Of a DNA stretch of 46,308 nucleotides, positions 33,124 to 42,251 are shown one piece after another. Source of the DNA: Methylicorpusculum sp. (lineage in GTDB: Bacteria; Pseudomonadota; Gammaproteobacteria; Methylococcales; Methylomonadaceae); contig NZ_JAUSBX010000052.1 of the NCBI RefSeq assembly GCF_030651835.1, positions 1 through 46,308 of the forward strand, written 5' to 3'. Both the position numbers and the translations under genes were made by a program. Under the pieces are notes generated by a model, which was given only the letters and a program-made list of their open reading frames with translations, did no database searches and was not told the DNA's origin. Position 1 is the stretch's first letter. Every line of letters begins with the position of its first letter.

Positions 33124-34836
33124 ATGATCCGCTTTTTACTGCGCAACTCGGGCTGGCTTCTGGTTTTGTCGGTGTTCGCTGGTTTGCTCGGTGGATTGAC
33201 CGGCGCTGGCTTAATCGCTGTCATTAACATGGCTTTGGATAGCGAACAAGATGCTTTGACCCAACTGGGTTGGATTTTTGCCGGGCTGTGTACATTGTTA
33301 TTACTGGCACGGATAAGCTCGACCTTTTTATTGACGCGACTTGGCCAGGATGTCATTTTTGATCTGCGCCTGAATCTGAGCCGACAGATTTTACGAACCT
33401 CTTTTCCGCGTATGCAGGCCGTTGGGCCAGCGCGAATGCTGGCCTGTCTGACTCAGGATGTCGCCACTATGGCGGAAGCGTTCCGGTTGTTGCCGATGCT
33501 CTGTGTGGATGCTGCGATTGTTGCGGGCTGTCTGCTCTATTTGGGCTGGTTGTCCTGCGCTTTGTTGGTTCTTGTTCTATTCGCGATAGTCGTAGGCGTG
33601 AGCGGTTTTCGGCTGATCGAAAACCGGGCGCTACATGGGCTAAGAATGGCGCGGGAATCTGACGATGCTTTATACGGTCATTTTCGCAGCCTGACGCAAG
33701 GGATGAAGGAGCTGAAACTGCATGAACGGCGGCGCAATGCTTTTCTATCCGAATGCCTGGAAGCGGCCGCCTTAGGTTATCGACAGCATTATCTAAAAGG
33801 GACCGGTTTTTACATTCTGGCTGACAATTGGGGCACCAGCTTGTTTTATCTGTTGATCGGTGCGGTACTCTTCTTGTTGCCGAATGTCCCGGAAGCCGCT
33901 GCCGGATTGGCGAAGACTATCGGGTTGGAAATTTCCGAACTGTCTATTGGGTTGGAGATGGGATCTGAGATTGCGCGCGGCTATTGTTTGACCATTCTGT
34001 ATATGATGTCTCCTTTAGCGGCTTTAATGGAGGGACTGCCAGTCCTGGCCAGAGGGAATATCGCATGGAAAAAGATCGAGACTTTGGGTTGGGATTCCCG
34101 CGAACCTGAATCCATAAAGCCAAGTGACCCATTACCGTTTTCTCACCCGGCTGTGCTGAAGCTAAGCGGTGTGGCTCACCGTTACAGACGGGAAGGCGAG
34201 GACCGCCCTTTTACTTTGGGGCCCCTCGATCTGACGTTGCAGCCCGGCGAGGTAGTTTTTCTTACCGGCGGCAACGGTAGTGGGAAGACTACGCTGGCGC
34301 TGTTATTGGTCGGTCTTTATGTGCCGGAGCAAGGGGAAATCCGATTGGGAGAGCAGTGTATCACCGACGCCAATCGGGAAGGTTACCGTCAGCAATTCTC
34401 GGCCGTTTTTTCCGATTTCTATCTGTTTGATAGCCTACTTGGTTTTCAGGGGAAAGAGCTGGATGCCGAAGCGCTTAGCTTTTTGAAGCGTTTGCAGTTG
34501 GATCATAAGGTTCGGATCGAAAACGGGGAATTTTCGACATTGGATTTGTCGCAGGGGCAGCGCAAGCGGTTGGCGCTATTAGTTGCTTATCTGGAGGATC
34601 GGCCTTTTTATCTGTTCGATGAATGGGCCGCCGATCAGGATCCGGTATTCAAGAAAATATTCTACACGGAACTATTGCCCGCGCTGAAAGCCAAGGGCAA
34701 GACCGTGGTGGTGATTTCACACGATGACCATTATTTCCATCTGGCCGATCGGTGTTTGAAAATCGAGGACGGAACGCTCAGTGAAATTGGGGTTGTGGAA
34801 AGTAAGCACGAGAGAGTTAGGGGGCTTCAAAGGTGA
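33124..34836 (+). CDS. PvdE/SyrD-type ABC exporter (fused TM and ATPase domains)
   Basis: The protein has 570 residues from ATG 33124; GTG 33112 is an alternative. Six-helix membrane domain (about 1-330), then ATPase: Walker A GGNGSGKTT near 382, signature LSQGQRKRLAL near 475, Walker B YLFDEWAADQDP near 496. The FDEWAADQDP variant is characteristic of the cyclic-peptide exporter group with PvdE and SyrD. PvdE moves acylated pyroverdine precursor into the periplasm, where PvdQ acts. The side-by-side acylase and exporter genes therefore reproduce the core of the pyoverdine maturation route. The length matches PvdE (about 550). A large palindrome follows the stop. Confidence 0.93.
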   Translation: MIRFLLRNSGWLLVLSVFAGLLGGLTGAGLIAVINMALDSEQDALTQLGWIFAGLCTLLLLARISSTFLLTRLGQDVIFDLRLNLSRQILRTSFPRMQAVGPARMLACLTQDVATMAEAFRLLPMLCVDAAIVAGCLLYLGWLSCALLVLVLFAIVVGVSGFRLIENRALHGLRMARESDDALYGHFRSLTQGMKELKLHERRRNAFLSECLEAAALGYRQHYLKGTGFYILADNWGTSLFYLLIGAVLFLLPNVPEAAAGLAKTIGLEISELSIGLEMGSEIARGYCLTILYMMSPLAALMEGLPVLARGNIAWKKIETLGWDSREPESIKPSDPLPFSHPAVLKLSGVAHRYRREGEDRPFTLGPLDLTLQPGEVVFLTGGNGSGKTTLALLLVGLYVPEQGEIRLGEQCITDANREGYRQQFSAVFSDFYLFDSLLGFQGKELDAEALSFLKRLQLDHKVRIENGEFSTLDLSQGQRKRLALLVAYLEDRPFYLFDEWAADQDPVFKKIFYTELLPALKAKGKTVVVISHDDHYFHLADRCLKIEDGTLSEIGVVESKHERVRGLQR

Positions 34837-34912
34837 TGTGTCAATGTCGTAAGTTAAGCGGTTTGATCCATCTTTGCTATTGGAAGAAAGTCATTTTCAG
34901 TGAGAGAGTCCG

Positions 34913-34985
34913 GTAGGTTGGGTTAGGCGATAGCCGTAACCCAACGGCATATGTTGCGTTACGGCTATCGCCTAACCCAATCTAC
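34913..34985. repeat. Large palindrome between the exporter and aminotransferase genes
   Basis: Arms of 28 bases (34913-34940 and 34958-34985) pair with one mismatch around a 17-base loop. The inner 23 bases are perfect, starting TTGGGTTAGGCGATAGCC. It carries the same TTGGGTTA theme as the spacer at 19492. It may terminate or stabilise the exporter transcript. The rest of 34837-35069 shows no gene. Confidence 0.8.
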
Positions 34986-35069
34986 ATGTCCGAACTTGTT
35001 GATAGTGTGGATACGGGGCCTGGAAGTTAAAAAGGGCAATAATTGAAAAAATAATGCGGAGATGTCGCC

Positions 35070-36500
35070 ATGGTGCAAGAAGTTATTCAACCTGAAATGG
35101 GTTACGCTTTCGATGGAGGGCCTTTATTACAGCCGGCCAGCGAGGAAAAAAAGGCTGGTATCGAAACGCAGGGAAATGACTATTACCTGGGGCGACAGTC
35201 GGGGTTCGAGTCTAACGCCCGAAGCTACCCTCGACGTCTTCCTATCGCCATTCGCCGGGCGGACGGTGTGTTTGTTGACGATATGAATGGCCGTCGTTAT
35301 ATGGACTGTTTGGCCGGAGCGGGGGCGTTGGCGTTAGGTCATCATCATCCGGTAGTCGTGGAGGCGATTCGACTGACTTTGGCGGATGGCGTTCCTTTCC
35401 AAACGTTGGATCTGACGACGCCGGTTAAAGACCGGTTTGTCGAGGCGCTATTGTCCAGTTTGCCTAAAGCGTTCGCCGATCAGGCCCGCATTCAATTTTG
35501 CGGCCCATCCGGCGCCGATGCGATTGAAGCCGCCGTTAAACTGGTGAAGACGGCTACCGGGCGGCGATCAATCCTGGCTTTTCACGGCGCTTACCATGGC
35601 ATGACGCACGGTGCATTAGGGTTGACCGGCGAAATCGGTCCTAAACTGCACGTATCCGGGTTGATGCCGGATGTGCATTTTCTACCTTTCCCGTATGTTT
35701 ACCGATGCCCTTTCAGCTTGGGCGGCGAAGTCGGCTGGCGCTCATCTTTAGCCTATATCGAACGGCTCCTGGATGACAGCAACAGCGGTATTACGCCGCC
35801 GGCCGCAATGATTTTGGAAATTGTACAAGGAGAGGGCGGTGTTATTCCGGCGCCGGACGAATGGCTGCGGGAAATCCGCCGAATGACCCGGGAGCGGGGT
35901 ATTCCGTTGATTATCGATGAAGTACAAACCGGTATCGGGCGGACGGGACGCCTGTACGCTTTCGAGCATGCCGGCATCCTGCCGGACGTGTTGGTACTCT
36001 CGAAAGCGATAGGTGGCGGATTGCCGTTGAGTGTGGTGGTGTATCGCAAGGAATTGGATCGTTGGCAATCCGGCGCTCATGCAGGCACCTTTCGCGGCAA
36101 CCAGCTCGCCATGGCTGCCGGTACAGCAACACTTCAGTACGTAAAAGAGCATAGGCTGGATCTCCATGCGCATGAAATGGGCGAACAGTTGATGGCTATT
36201 CTTCGAAATATTCAAAAAGATAAACCGCAAATCGGCGATGTGAGAGGGCGAGGACTGATGATCGGTGTCGAGGTAGTCAATCCGGTTGACCCGCCGGATG
36301 CGCTCGGTGTCTATCCGCCCAATCGGAAGTTGGCTTGCCGCATCCAGACGGAATGTTTGAAGCGGGGGCTCATTGTGGAGCTGGGAGGACGCCAAGGCAG
36401 CGTGGTACGCTTTTTGCCGCCGTTGATCGTGACGGCCGATGACATTGATCGGATCGCTACTCTGTTTGCCGAAGCTGTTCAAGCATCGGTTGTTGCGTAA
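35070..36500 (+). CDS. Diaminobutyrate-2-oxoglutarate aminotransferase
   Basis: This class III PLP aminotransferase (476 residues) makes L-2,4-diaminobutyrate from aspartate semialdehyde. Visible motifs: DCLAGAGALALGHHHP, FCGPSGADAIEAA, FHGAYHGMTHGALGLTG, IIDEVQTGIGRTG and LSKAIGGGLPLSVV, with the PLP lysine at 312. The sequence resembles PvdH and related DABA aminotransferases of siderophore loci more than EctB, but I cannot separate them firmly. Its presence agrees with the two Dab-type adenylation pockets in the NRPSs. ATG 35070 has GCGGAG nine bases upstream. A MITE-like element separates it from tonB. Confidence 0.93.
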   Translation: MVQEVIQPEMGYAFDGGPLLQPASEEKKAGIETQGNDYYLGRQSGFESNARSYPRRLPIAIRRADGVFVDDMNGRRYMDCLAGAGALALGHHHPVVVEAIRLTLADGVPFQTLDLTTPVKDRFVEALLSSLPKAFADQARIQFCGPSGADAIEAAVKLVKTATGRRSILAFHGAYHGMTHGALGLTGEIGPKLHVSGLMPDVHFLPFPYVYRCPFSLGGEVGWRSSLAYIERLLDDSNSGITPPAAMILEIVQGEGGVIPAPDEWLREIRRMTRERGIPLIIDEVQTGIGRTGRLYAFEHAGILPDVLVLSKAIGGGLPLSVVVYRKELDRWQSGAHAGTFRGNQLAMAAGTATLQYVKEHRLDLHAHEMGEQLMAILRNIQKDKPQIGDVRGRGLMIGVEVVNPVDPPDALGVYPPNRKLACRIQTECLKRGLIVELGGRQGSVVRFLPPLIVTADDIDRIATLFAEAVQASVVA

Positions 36501-36518
36501 CCGAGAGGGCTAGAGATA

Positions 36519-36652
36519 ATACCGTTAAGTTAAGCCGTTCGTGGTGAGCTTGTCGAACCATGAACGGCTTAACCGATCACCCTTCGACAAGGCTCTCCTG
36601 AGCGTAGCCGAAGGGCTCAGGGCGAACGATTAATCCTTAACTTAACGGCATT
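36519..36652. mobile_element. MITE-like element 2
   Basis: A 134-base element between the aminotransferase and tonB. Its left end reads AATACCGTTAAGTTAAG, and the right end, read inward, CAATGCCGTTAAGTTAAG; they agree at 16 of 17 positions. The interior has REP-like hairpins (CCGTTCGTGGTGAGCTTGTC near 36535, and CCCTTCGACAAGG). It codes for nothing. The end matches that of the IS4-family element at 38739 at 15 of 18 positions, so a related transposase could have moved it. The tonB promoter must lie in or after it. Confidence 0.75.
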
Positions 36653-36723
36653 GGGGTTAGAGAGAGGATGTTTATAAAATCGACAATGCTGTTCAAACAC
36701 TATAAAGGAAAGCGATAGTCCCT

Positions 36724-37512
36724 ATGTATTTATTCAATAACCACGAAGGCGGCCTGAACAAGCAGGCAAACCGCCTTCCGGTGGCGGCAATCGCAATCTC
36801 GGGCAAACTACGAACCTTTTTCGGCATGTTAACCGGCGAAGAAAACCCTCGCTCGATCGCTGGTTTATTACTGATTTTAGTGCTGTCGCTGCATCTGTGG
36901 GGAGCGCTTCGGCTGCTGCAACCGGCAGAGCCTATCACGCAGGCGAAACCTTTGATGATGGAAGTATCCCTGGTTTCCGCACCGGGTCAACAAGCTACAA
37001 CCGCACCGTCGGCGCCGCCCAAAGCGCATGAACCGAAAAAGCCGCCGGCTAAAAGGCCAGTGAAGAAAGATAAGCCGGTGAAACGGGCAAAGTTACCAAA
37101 ACCGGTGATAGCCAGTGATGCAATGCTGCCCGCACCATCACTTACTGAATCGTTTGCGGATGCTTCGGAGACGAGTAGTGATGCCGCAAAATCTGCAAGC
37201 GGAACGCAGGTCAATCCAGAGTCTTATAGCGAAGCCAGTTTTAACGCCAATTACGGTACCAATCCCAAACCGAAATATCCTGATATTGCCCGCAGACGAA
37301 ACTGGCAGGGCAAAGTGTTGCTTCGGGTTAGGGTAACTGCCGACGGATTGAGTGAAGCCGTCAGCGTTCACCGCAGCAGTGGTCACGACGCATTGGATGA
37401 GTCGGCCATCGCCGCAGTGAAGAACTGGCGGTTTATTCCGGCCAAACGAGGCAATACCGCAGTGGCCAGCACGGTCATCGTGCCCATCATTTTTACCTTA
37501 AATAAACACTAA
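36724..37512 (+). CDS. tonB: TonB energy transducer
   Basis: The 262-residue protein has one membrane anchor (near 45-66, SIAGLLLILVLSLHLWGALR) preceded by an unusually long cytoplasmic head of about 40 residues. A Pro/Lys-rich periplasmic spanner follows (EPKKPPAKRPVKKDKPVKR). The C-terminal domain carries PKYPDIARRRNWQGKVLLRV and SSGHDALDESAIAAVKNWRF, which engage TonB boxes of receptors. It begins a tonB-exbB-exbD unit with 13- and 2-base gaps, likely dedicated to the receptor at 17270. AAAGGAAAG upstream supports the start. Confidence 0.95.
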   Translation: MYLFNNHEGGLNKQANRLPVAAIAISGKLRTFFGMLTGEENPRSIAGLLLILVLSLHLWGALRLLQPAEPITQAKPLMMEVSLVSAPGQQATTAPSAPPKAHEPKKPPAKRPVKKDKPVKRAKLPKPVIASDAMLPAPSLTESFADASETSSDAAKSASGTQVNPESYSEASFNANYGTNPKPKYPDIARRRNWQGKVLLRVRVTADGLSEAVSVHRSSGHDALDESAIAAVKNWRFIPAKRGNTAVASTVIVPIIFTLNKH

Positions 37513-37525
37513 AAGGAAAGAGAGC

Positions 37526-38191
37526 ATGCCTTACCATATCGAACCCGAACTGATCATCGACGGGACTTTGTATACTTTGCTGGCTTTTTCGGTGCTGACC
37601 TGGACGGTGATTCTGTTCAAAATCTGGGAATTCAGCAAAGACAGTTATTACAATCGCCGCTTTTACAACCGGTTTTGGGATGTGCCCGACCTGGCTGCTG
37701 CTAAAACACTACCTGGCCATGTATCCCGCGGCTCTCTGGCAAGGCTTGCAAACAAGGCTTATGCTTGGTTGGACGGACGCCAACAGTCATTTGGTCAACA
37801 CCTTAAATATCGAGGCGTTCCGGCAGAGCTATTGGAACAAACTTTAACTCTACAGATGCAGAAAGAACAACGTGCCATGGAAAGTGGCCTGACCCTGCTT
37901 GCCAGCATCGGCAGTACTGCGCCGTTTGTCGGCTTGTTCGGCACCGTGTTGGGCATCATGCACGCGATGCATGAAATCACCCAAAGCGGTTCGACCAGTC
38001 TGGATGTCGTCGCAGGCCCCATCGGTGATGCCCTGGTCGCCACCGCCATCGGTATCGCGGTCGCCGTGCCGGCGGTGCTGGCCTATAACTTTTTCCTGCG
38101 CCAGGTCAAACAACAGCGCGGGGATTTGGAAAACTTTGTCGCCAGCTTCATGCATATCGCCTTCACGCCCGATAATCAGCACCAGGAATAG
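37526..38191 (+). CDS. exbB: ExbB proton-channel subunit
   Basis: The 221-residue MotA/TolQ/ExbB-family protein. The first membrane segment is near 13-31 (TLLAFSVLTWTVILFKIW). Two more follow near 130-150 (LASIGSTAPFVGLFGTVLGI) and 165-190 (GPIGDALVATAIGIAVAVPA), the family's conserved pore-lining parts. With ExbD it powers TonB from the proton gradient. AAAGGAAAGAG lies just upstream of the ATG. It overlaps nothing and sits 2 bases before exbD. Confidence 0.95.
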   Translation: MPYHIEPELIIDGTLYTLLAFSVLTWTVILFKIWEFSKDSYYNRRFYNRFWDVPDLAAAKTLPGHVSRGSLARLANKAYAWLDGRQQSFGQHLKYRGVPAELLEQTLTLQMQKEQRAMESGLTLLASIGSTAPFVGLFGTVLGIMHAMHEITQSGSTSLDVVAGPIGDALVATAIGIAVAVPAVLAYNFFLRQVKQQRGDLENFVASFMHIAFTPDNQHQE

Positions 38192-38193
38192 CC

Positions 38194-38604
38194 ATGGCCT
38201 TTAAACCTCACTCAGACAACGAAGAAAGCATGAGCGAAATCAACGTCACACCGTTGGTCGATGTGATGTTGGTTTTGGTGATCATTTTATTGGTGACCGC
38301 TCCGCTGTTGACGCAATCCGTGCATGTGACCCTGCCCAAAACTGCCGAGACCACGGCAGATGTAAAAGAGCAGCCGTTGCAGTTGGGTATCGACAAGCAA
38401 GGGATGATTACCTTCAACAAATTGCCCCTTGCCGATCTCAGTGCGTTAGAAACGACCTTGAAGTATGAACTAGCACAAAACCCGGAAGCCGCGTTGCATT
38501 TATACGCTGATCAAGCGGTGGTTTATGCCAAGGTAGCTGAAGTGATGGCGACTGTTCAGCATGCGGGGATTGCGAAAATAGCTTTTGTGACGGTGGAGCA
38601 ATAG
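38194..38604 (+). CDS. exbD: ExbD proton-channel subunit
   Basis: The 136-residue ExbD/TolR-family protein has a short N-terminus, EINVTPLVDVMLVLVIILLV with the membrane aspartate needed for proton flow, and a periplasmic domain ending EVMATVQHAGIAKIAFVT. It completes the TonB-ExbB-ExbD motor and is the last gene of the metallophore locus. About 135 bases without recognisable content follow before the IS4-family element. Confidence 0.95.
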   Translation: MAFKPHSDNEESMSEINVTPLVDVMLVLVIILLVTAPLLTQSVHVTLPKTAETTADVKEQPLQLGIDKQGMITFNKLPLADLSALETTLKYELAQNPEAALHLYADQAVVYAKVAEVMATVQHAGIAKIAFVTVEQ

Positions 38605-38738
38605 ATTGCATGGCTTATAGAAAATATTCAGGACTCCAAAACGTTATAGTTCTTAGGATGCGCATCAAGCGCGATTGAGATTGATGGACTGCATCGATGA
38701 TGACATGACGCTGAAACGCCCTGGGCTGCGTTACCATG

Positions 38739-38756
38739 CAATGCTGTTGACTTAAG
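38739..38756 (+). repeat. Left inverted repeat of the IS4-family element
   Basis: CAATGCTGTTGACTTAAG, identical to the complement of the right end. Confidence 0.9.
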
Positions 38757-38829
38757 AAAAATAAAGACATAACACATTGTTTTTATTATAATAAGCGCAT
38801 GAAATCACTACAAAGAGACTCATTTATGA

Positions 38830-39820
38830 CCAGCACCGCAAACATGGCACAAACATCGCTTTGAAACTTCATGCCAACTGTCGTCTTATCTTGAACAATT
38901 TCGCCGTTTAATTCCGCAGACGTTAGCCGATGATCAAAAGCAATCGGCTGAGCACTTTACCCGCACACGCAAACTTTCCCTACCCAACCTGATTACCTTG
39001 GTGTTATCACTGGTCGCCGGTGATAAATCCGCTGGCGTAGATATCCACTCCGGCGAATTCTTCAAACAAGCGCGGCGAAGCGGTTGTTGGCCTGAAGCTG
39101 AAGCCGTGCATCGGAGCGCAGTGACGAAAGCCCGTAGCCGATTAACGTGGTCCGTCTTTGCCAATCTATTAGCCGATAGCGTGCAGTTAGCTTATTCGCT
39201 TTGGCCGGACGCGCCGGAATATACGTGGCATGGCATGACGGCAGTGGCTTTTGACGGTTCCAAATATCACTTGCCGGCCTCGCCTGAACTTCGCCAAGCC
39301 TTTGATCCCGACAGCGGCTTGACCTTTCCCGGCAAAGGCCACTATCCACAATGCCTGGTCTCGACTGCATTCGATGTCTTTCGACGGTTGCCCATCGCTC
39401 GAGCGATCAGTCCCTTGGCGGAAGGCAATGAACGCGAGGATGTTAAAGAACTGCTACCGCAACTCCCCGATCGGCCTTTGGTCTTATTGTTCGACCGCGG
39501 TTATCCCAGCTATGATTTGCTTTACTATTTGCGAGACACGACGCCGAACTCGGCTTTCGTGTTCCGCTGTCCGGCCCAATCGACCTTTAAAGCGGTCGAG
39601 AATTTTGTCCAATCCGGTCGCTCAGAGGCCGTCATCTGGTTGGATACGGCCTCGCGGATTCGACGGAAACGACCGGACCCAAAAAGCATCAAATTGCGCG
39701 CGGTCCGTTTGGAAAGCCCGGATGGTAAGCTGTCGGTCTTATTAACCAATCTTACCGATAGCGCTCAGTATCCCGCCGAATCACTGGTTCAGCTGTATTT
39801 CCGGCGCTGGCGAATTGAAA
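38830..39820 (+). pseudogene. IS4-family transposase, 5' part
   Basis: The frame is open from 38830 (PAPQTWHKHRFETSC) through LPNLITLVLSLVAGDKSAG, TAVAFDGSKYHLP (first catalytic Asp) and LVLLFDRGYPSYDLL (second Asp) to LYFRRWRIE, where it meets foreign DNA. A TGA at 38827 closes the frame upstream, and an ATG at 38826 is out of frame by one, so a small frameshift at the start is likely. The catalytic Glu region is in the downstream part. The element is therefore inactive as it stands. Confidence 0.85.
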
Positions 39821-39861
39821 TCGACCAGCCATATTGCCTCCATAAGAATAGTTTTAGAAAA

Positions 39862-41994
39862 TTAGTCTATCGGTTCCGCGGCTGGTTTGACCCAGGTACG
39901 TTTTACAGCCCGCAATTTGCGTAATTGCTCCAGCTCGTGCTGATTTGCAGTGATGATCCAAAATGATCGCGCATTCACTTCAATCTGCCGGGCTCTTACC
40001 TGACCTTTTTTTATCCAAGCATAAAGCGTCGGTTCCGGCATCTTCAATTCATTAGCCAACGCTTTCAACGTCCACTCATCAGCGCCCAGCGGAATAGTTG
40101 CGGTATGCTGCTGTTTTTGGGTGCCAATCCGGATGCCTTGCCGATTCAATAAGCAACGAACCATGGGGGCGTTAAAGGTTTGTCGTCGTTTTGGCGGTTT
40201 CCAGCCTTCTGAGTTTAATTTTTCAGCGATTTGGGCGGGCGTGCGGCCTTGGGATTGAAGTTCTTTTACCCGCGCCATCATGGCTGGATAGTCGGCCATT
40301 TGCTCTAATTTGGCGACAGGCCGATCCAGCCATGCCTGCGTTATATGGCCACCATACCAGTGAATTTCGGTTTGCACTTTTTCTGTGTTATCAATAACAG
40401 TCACCAAAATGCGTTCGATGAGTTGACGAACGATTGTTTGACGATCCATGGCCGTTGTGGTTTCCGCTTGCCACAAAGTTGGAATATCCTGTGCCAAATG
40501 CCGAATGGCAACCCGCTCTTCCTCGGACAAGACGGCGGGCTGTTTTTGCAGAAATTGCTCATAGTGCGCCTTAAGTTCTAACTCGGCATTCAGGGTTTCT
40601 TCCCATTGTCGCTCAAGTGTTCTCGCTACCAGGCGATTTTCAGGCTCAACCGCATGGTATTGGCGAGCGGCACGCGCGGTGTCGATATGAGCTCGCTCTA
40701 AACGCTGTAACCAAAACTTTTGTTGTTTTTGACGTTCTGCGGCTTGATCTTCGGCTGCCGCCAGACTGATTTCTAACGCAGCCGGTTGTAAGGCTTTGAA
40801 AATCTGTGCAGTGACGTAGTCATCCAAGGTTAATCCGGCGAGGGATTGGCAAGCCGCTTCTCCATAATCAAGCCTCATTCGATCACAGCAGTAACGATAT
40901 TGGCCCGCCTGTTTGCTGTAATGCGGCGCCATGCGCAATCCGCAACGGCCACAAATCAGCAAGCCCGATAACAGCGCCGCGCCTTTACGTACCACGCCGA
41001 AGGCTTGAGCCGTATTGGCTTGCAATTGCCGAACATTACGTTCATATTGCGACCAACTGATATAGGCAGGATGATGGGCTTTGATCAAAACCTCCCAGTC
41101 ATTGATCCCCGCGACTGTTCGCCCCGTTGCCGGGCGACCGGGAATTTTTTTACGCGGATCGGTCGGGCGACGTCCGTACGCATAAGCGCCGGCATAGATA
41201 GGGTTGTGCAACAGATTACTGAGCGTTACCCGATTAGGGCGACGCCAAACCAGATCGCCTTTATTGAGACCACCGCTCACGCGGTGCGGCATTTGGATTT
41301 GTTGTGATACCAGCTCAAGCAAAACGCCATTAATCGTTCTTTTTCTTTCGAACAAGTCGAAAACGCGCGCAATGACACTTTGAGCTTGTTCGTCCGGGTC
41401 TTTAACGATGAGGCCAGATAGTTGCCGAACGAAACCCATTGCGACGGGCATGCCTAATTCGCCACGACGCGCTTTGGCTCGTTTACCCTCCAGCATGCGC
41501 TGTTTAAGTATGTGTAATTCCGCTTCAGACATGGTTCCTTTGAGTCCTAATAACAGTCGGTCATTGTAAAGGCTAGGATCATAAATACCGTCCATATCAC
41601 CGATAAGTGTACTGAAAATGGCGCAGACTTCCAGCAATTGATACCAATCGCGTGATGAACGGGATAGTCGAGACATCTCCAGCCCCAAAACCAGGCCCAC
41701 ATGGTCGAGGCCCACTTCTGTAACCAGTCGCTGAAAGCCTTGCCTACCCGCCATTGTGCTACCGGAGCATCCCAGGTCTTCATCAATGATTTCAATGTCG
41801 CTCCGTGGCCAACCTAATAAAACGGCTTTATCTGCCAGTCCGTATTGCAGTCGGGTCGATTCTTGGTGCCGTTGGACTTGTTGTAATGTCGATTGCCGGA
41901 TGTAAATGATGGCTTTTCGATTGAGGTGTTGAGCCTTGATCTTTCCGCTGTAATCCAGTTGATTAATGGCGCGATTGGGTAAGACTGCATTCAT
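39862..41994 (-). CDS. Large serine recombinase
   Basis: The 710-residue site-specific recombinase has a resolvase domain with the catalytic serine in AIIYIRQST (Ser35), and LGLEMSRLSRSSRDW and MSEAELHILKQRM further on. Next come a recombinase domain (ANLLHNPIYAG-like: SNLLHNPIYAGAYAYG), a zinc ribbon (LICGRCGLRM then YCCDRMRLDYGEAAC), a long coiled coil (near 400-500), and a C-terminal extension with a DNA-binding HTH (LKALANELKMPEPTLYAWIK). The extension is longer than in phage integrases and typical of self-mobile IS-like recombinases. The gene appears intact and could drive excision or integration of its own element, or of larger DNA. Confidence 0.92.
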   Translation of the reverse strand: MNAVLPNRAINQLDYSGKIKAQHLNRKAIIYIRQSTLQQVQRHQESTRLQYGLADKAVLLGWPRSDIEIIDEDLGCSGSTMAGRQGFQRLVTEVGLDHVGLVLGLEMSRLSRSSRDWYQLLEVCAIFSTLIGDMDGIYDPSLYNDRLLLGLKGTMSEAELHILKQRMLEGKRAKARRGELGMPVAMGFVRQLSGLIVKDPDEQAQSVIARVFDLFERKRTINGVLLELVSQQIQMPHRVSGGLNKGDLVWRRPNRVTLSNLLHNPIYAGAYAYGRRPTDPRKKIPGRPATGRTVAGINDWEVLIKAHHPAYISWSQYERNVRQLQANTAQAFGVVRKGAALLSGLLICGRCGLRMAPHYSKQAGQYRYCCDRMRLDYGEAACQSLAGLTLDDYVTAQIFKALQPAALEISLAAAEDQAAERQKQQKFWLQRLERAHIDTARAARQYHAVEPENRLVARTLERQWEETLNAELELKAHYEQFLQKQPAVLSEEERVAIRHLAQDIPTLWQAETTTAMDRQTIVRQLIERILVTVIDNTEKVQTEIHWYGGHITQAWLDRPVAKLEQMADYPAMMARVKELQSQGRTPAQIAEKLNSEGWKPPKRRQTFNAPMVRCLLNRQGIRIGTQKQQHTATIPLGADEWTLKALANELKMPEPTLYAWIKKGQVRARQIEVNARSFWIITANQHELEQLRKLRAVKRTWVKPAAEPID

Positions 41995-42124
41995 GACAGC
42001 CCCCTTTCGATTGGGTTGGTTTTGTCAATTGGCGCTGAACCAGTTCGGCTACCAAGTTGATCAGAAGTTTTTTTTGAGGAAGGGGTAGGCTCTGCCAGAG
42101 ACTGGAATCCAGATTCGCATTCAT
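41963..42124 (-). CDS. Small conserved ORF upstream of the recombinase
   Basis: A 53-residue ORF (ATG at 42124, or ATG 42145 in frame further up) overlaps the recombinase start by about 30 bases. It reads LWQSLPLPQKKLLINLVAEL, a WxxLP...LVAELVxRQL pattern that I recall seeing next to transposases and recombinases. Its function is unknown; it may be an accessory or regulator. A competing frame (41991-42218) starts MTNEEILPIIQTDTLMSLVQ and could be a second tiny cistron or a frameshift partner. Confidence 0.45.
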   Translation of the reverse strand: MNANLDSSLWQSLPLPQKKLLINLVAELVQRQLTKPTQSKGGCHECSLTQSRH

Positions 42125-42251
42125 TTGGCTTGAGTTTTTGACCATGTGCTTGGCTCCATTGGACCAGAGACATGAGTGTATCTGTCTGAATTATTGGTAG
42201 AATTTCCTCGTTTGTCAAGAATTCGTTTATAGGTGTTTTTATGATGGGGTA

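Larger units (their letters stand above)
39821..42251. mobile_element. Serine-recombinase element inserted in the IS4 transposase gene
   Basis: The IS4 reading frame breaks after CGAATTGAA (to 39819) and resumes at GAAGAACAG (about 42253). Joining them restores RRWRIEEQYRDEKL with the family's usual spacing, so the insert is precisely bounded. Short sequence ATCGA occurs at both junctions (39820 and 42251 area) and could be part of the crossover site. The insert carries a large serine recombinase and a small upstream ORF, both on the - strand, and nothing else. Exact ends are uncertain by a few bases. Confidence 0.75.

Noticed and set aside
35748-36482. A 244-codon open frame on the - strand opposite the aminotransferase
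   Set aside because: The + strand gene has full PLP motifs; the reverse frame shows no domain and is composition-driven.
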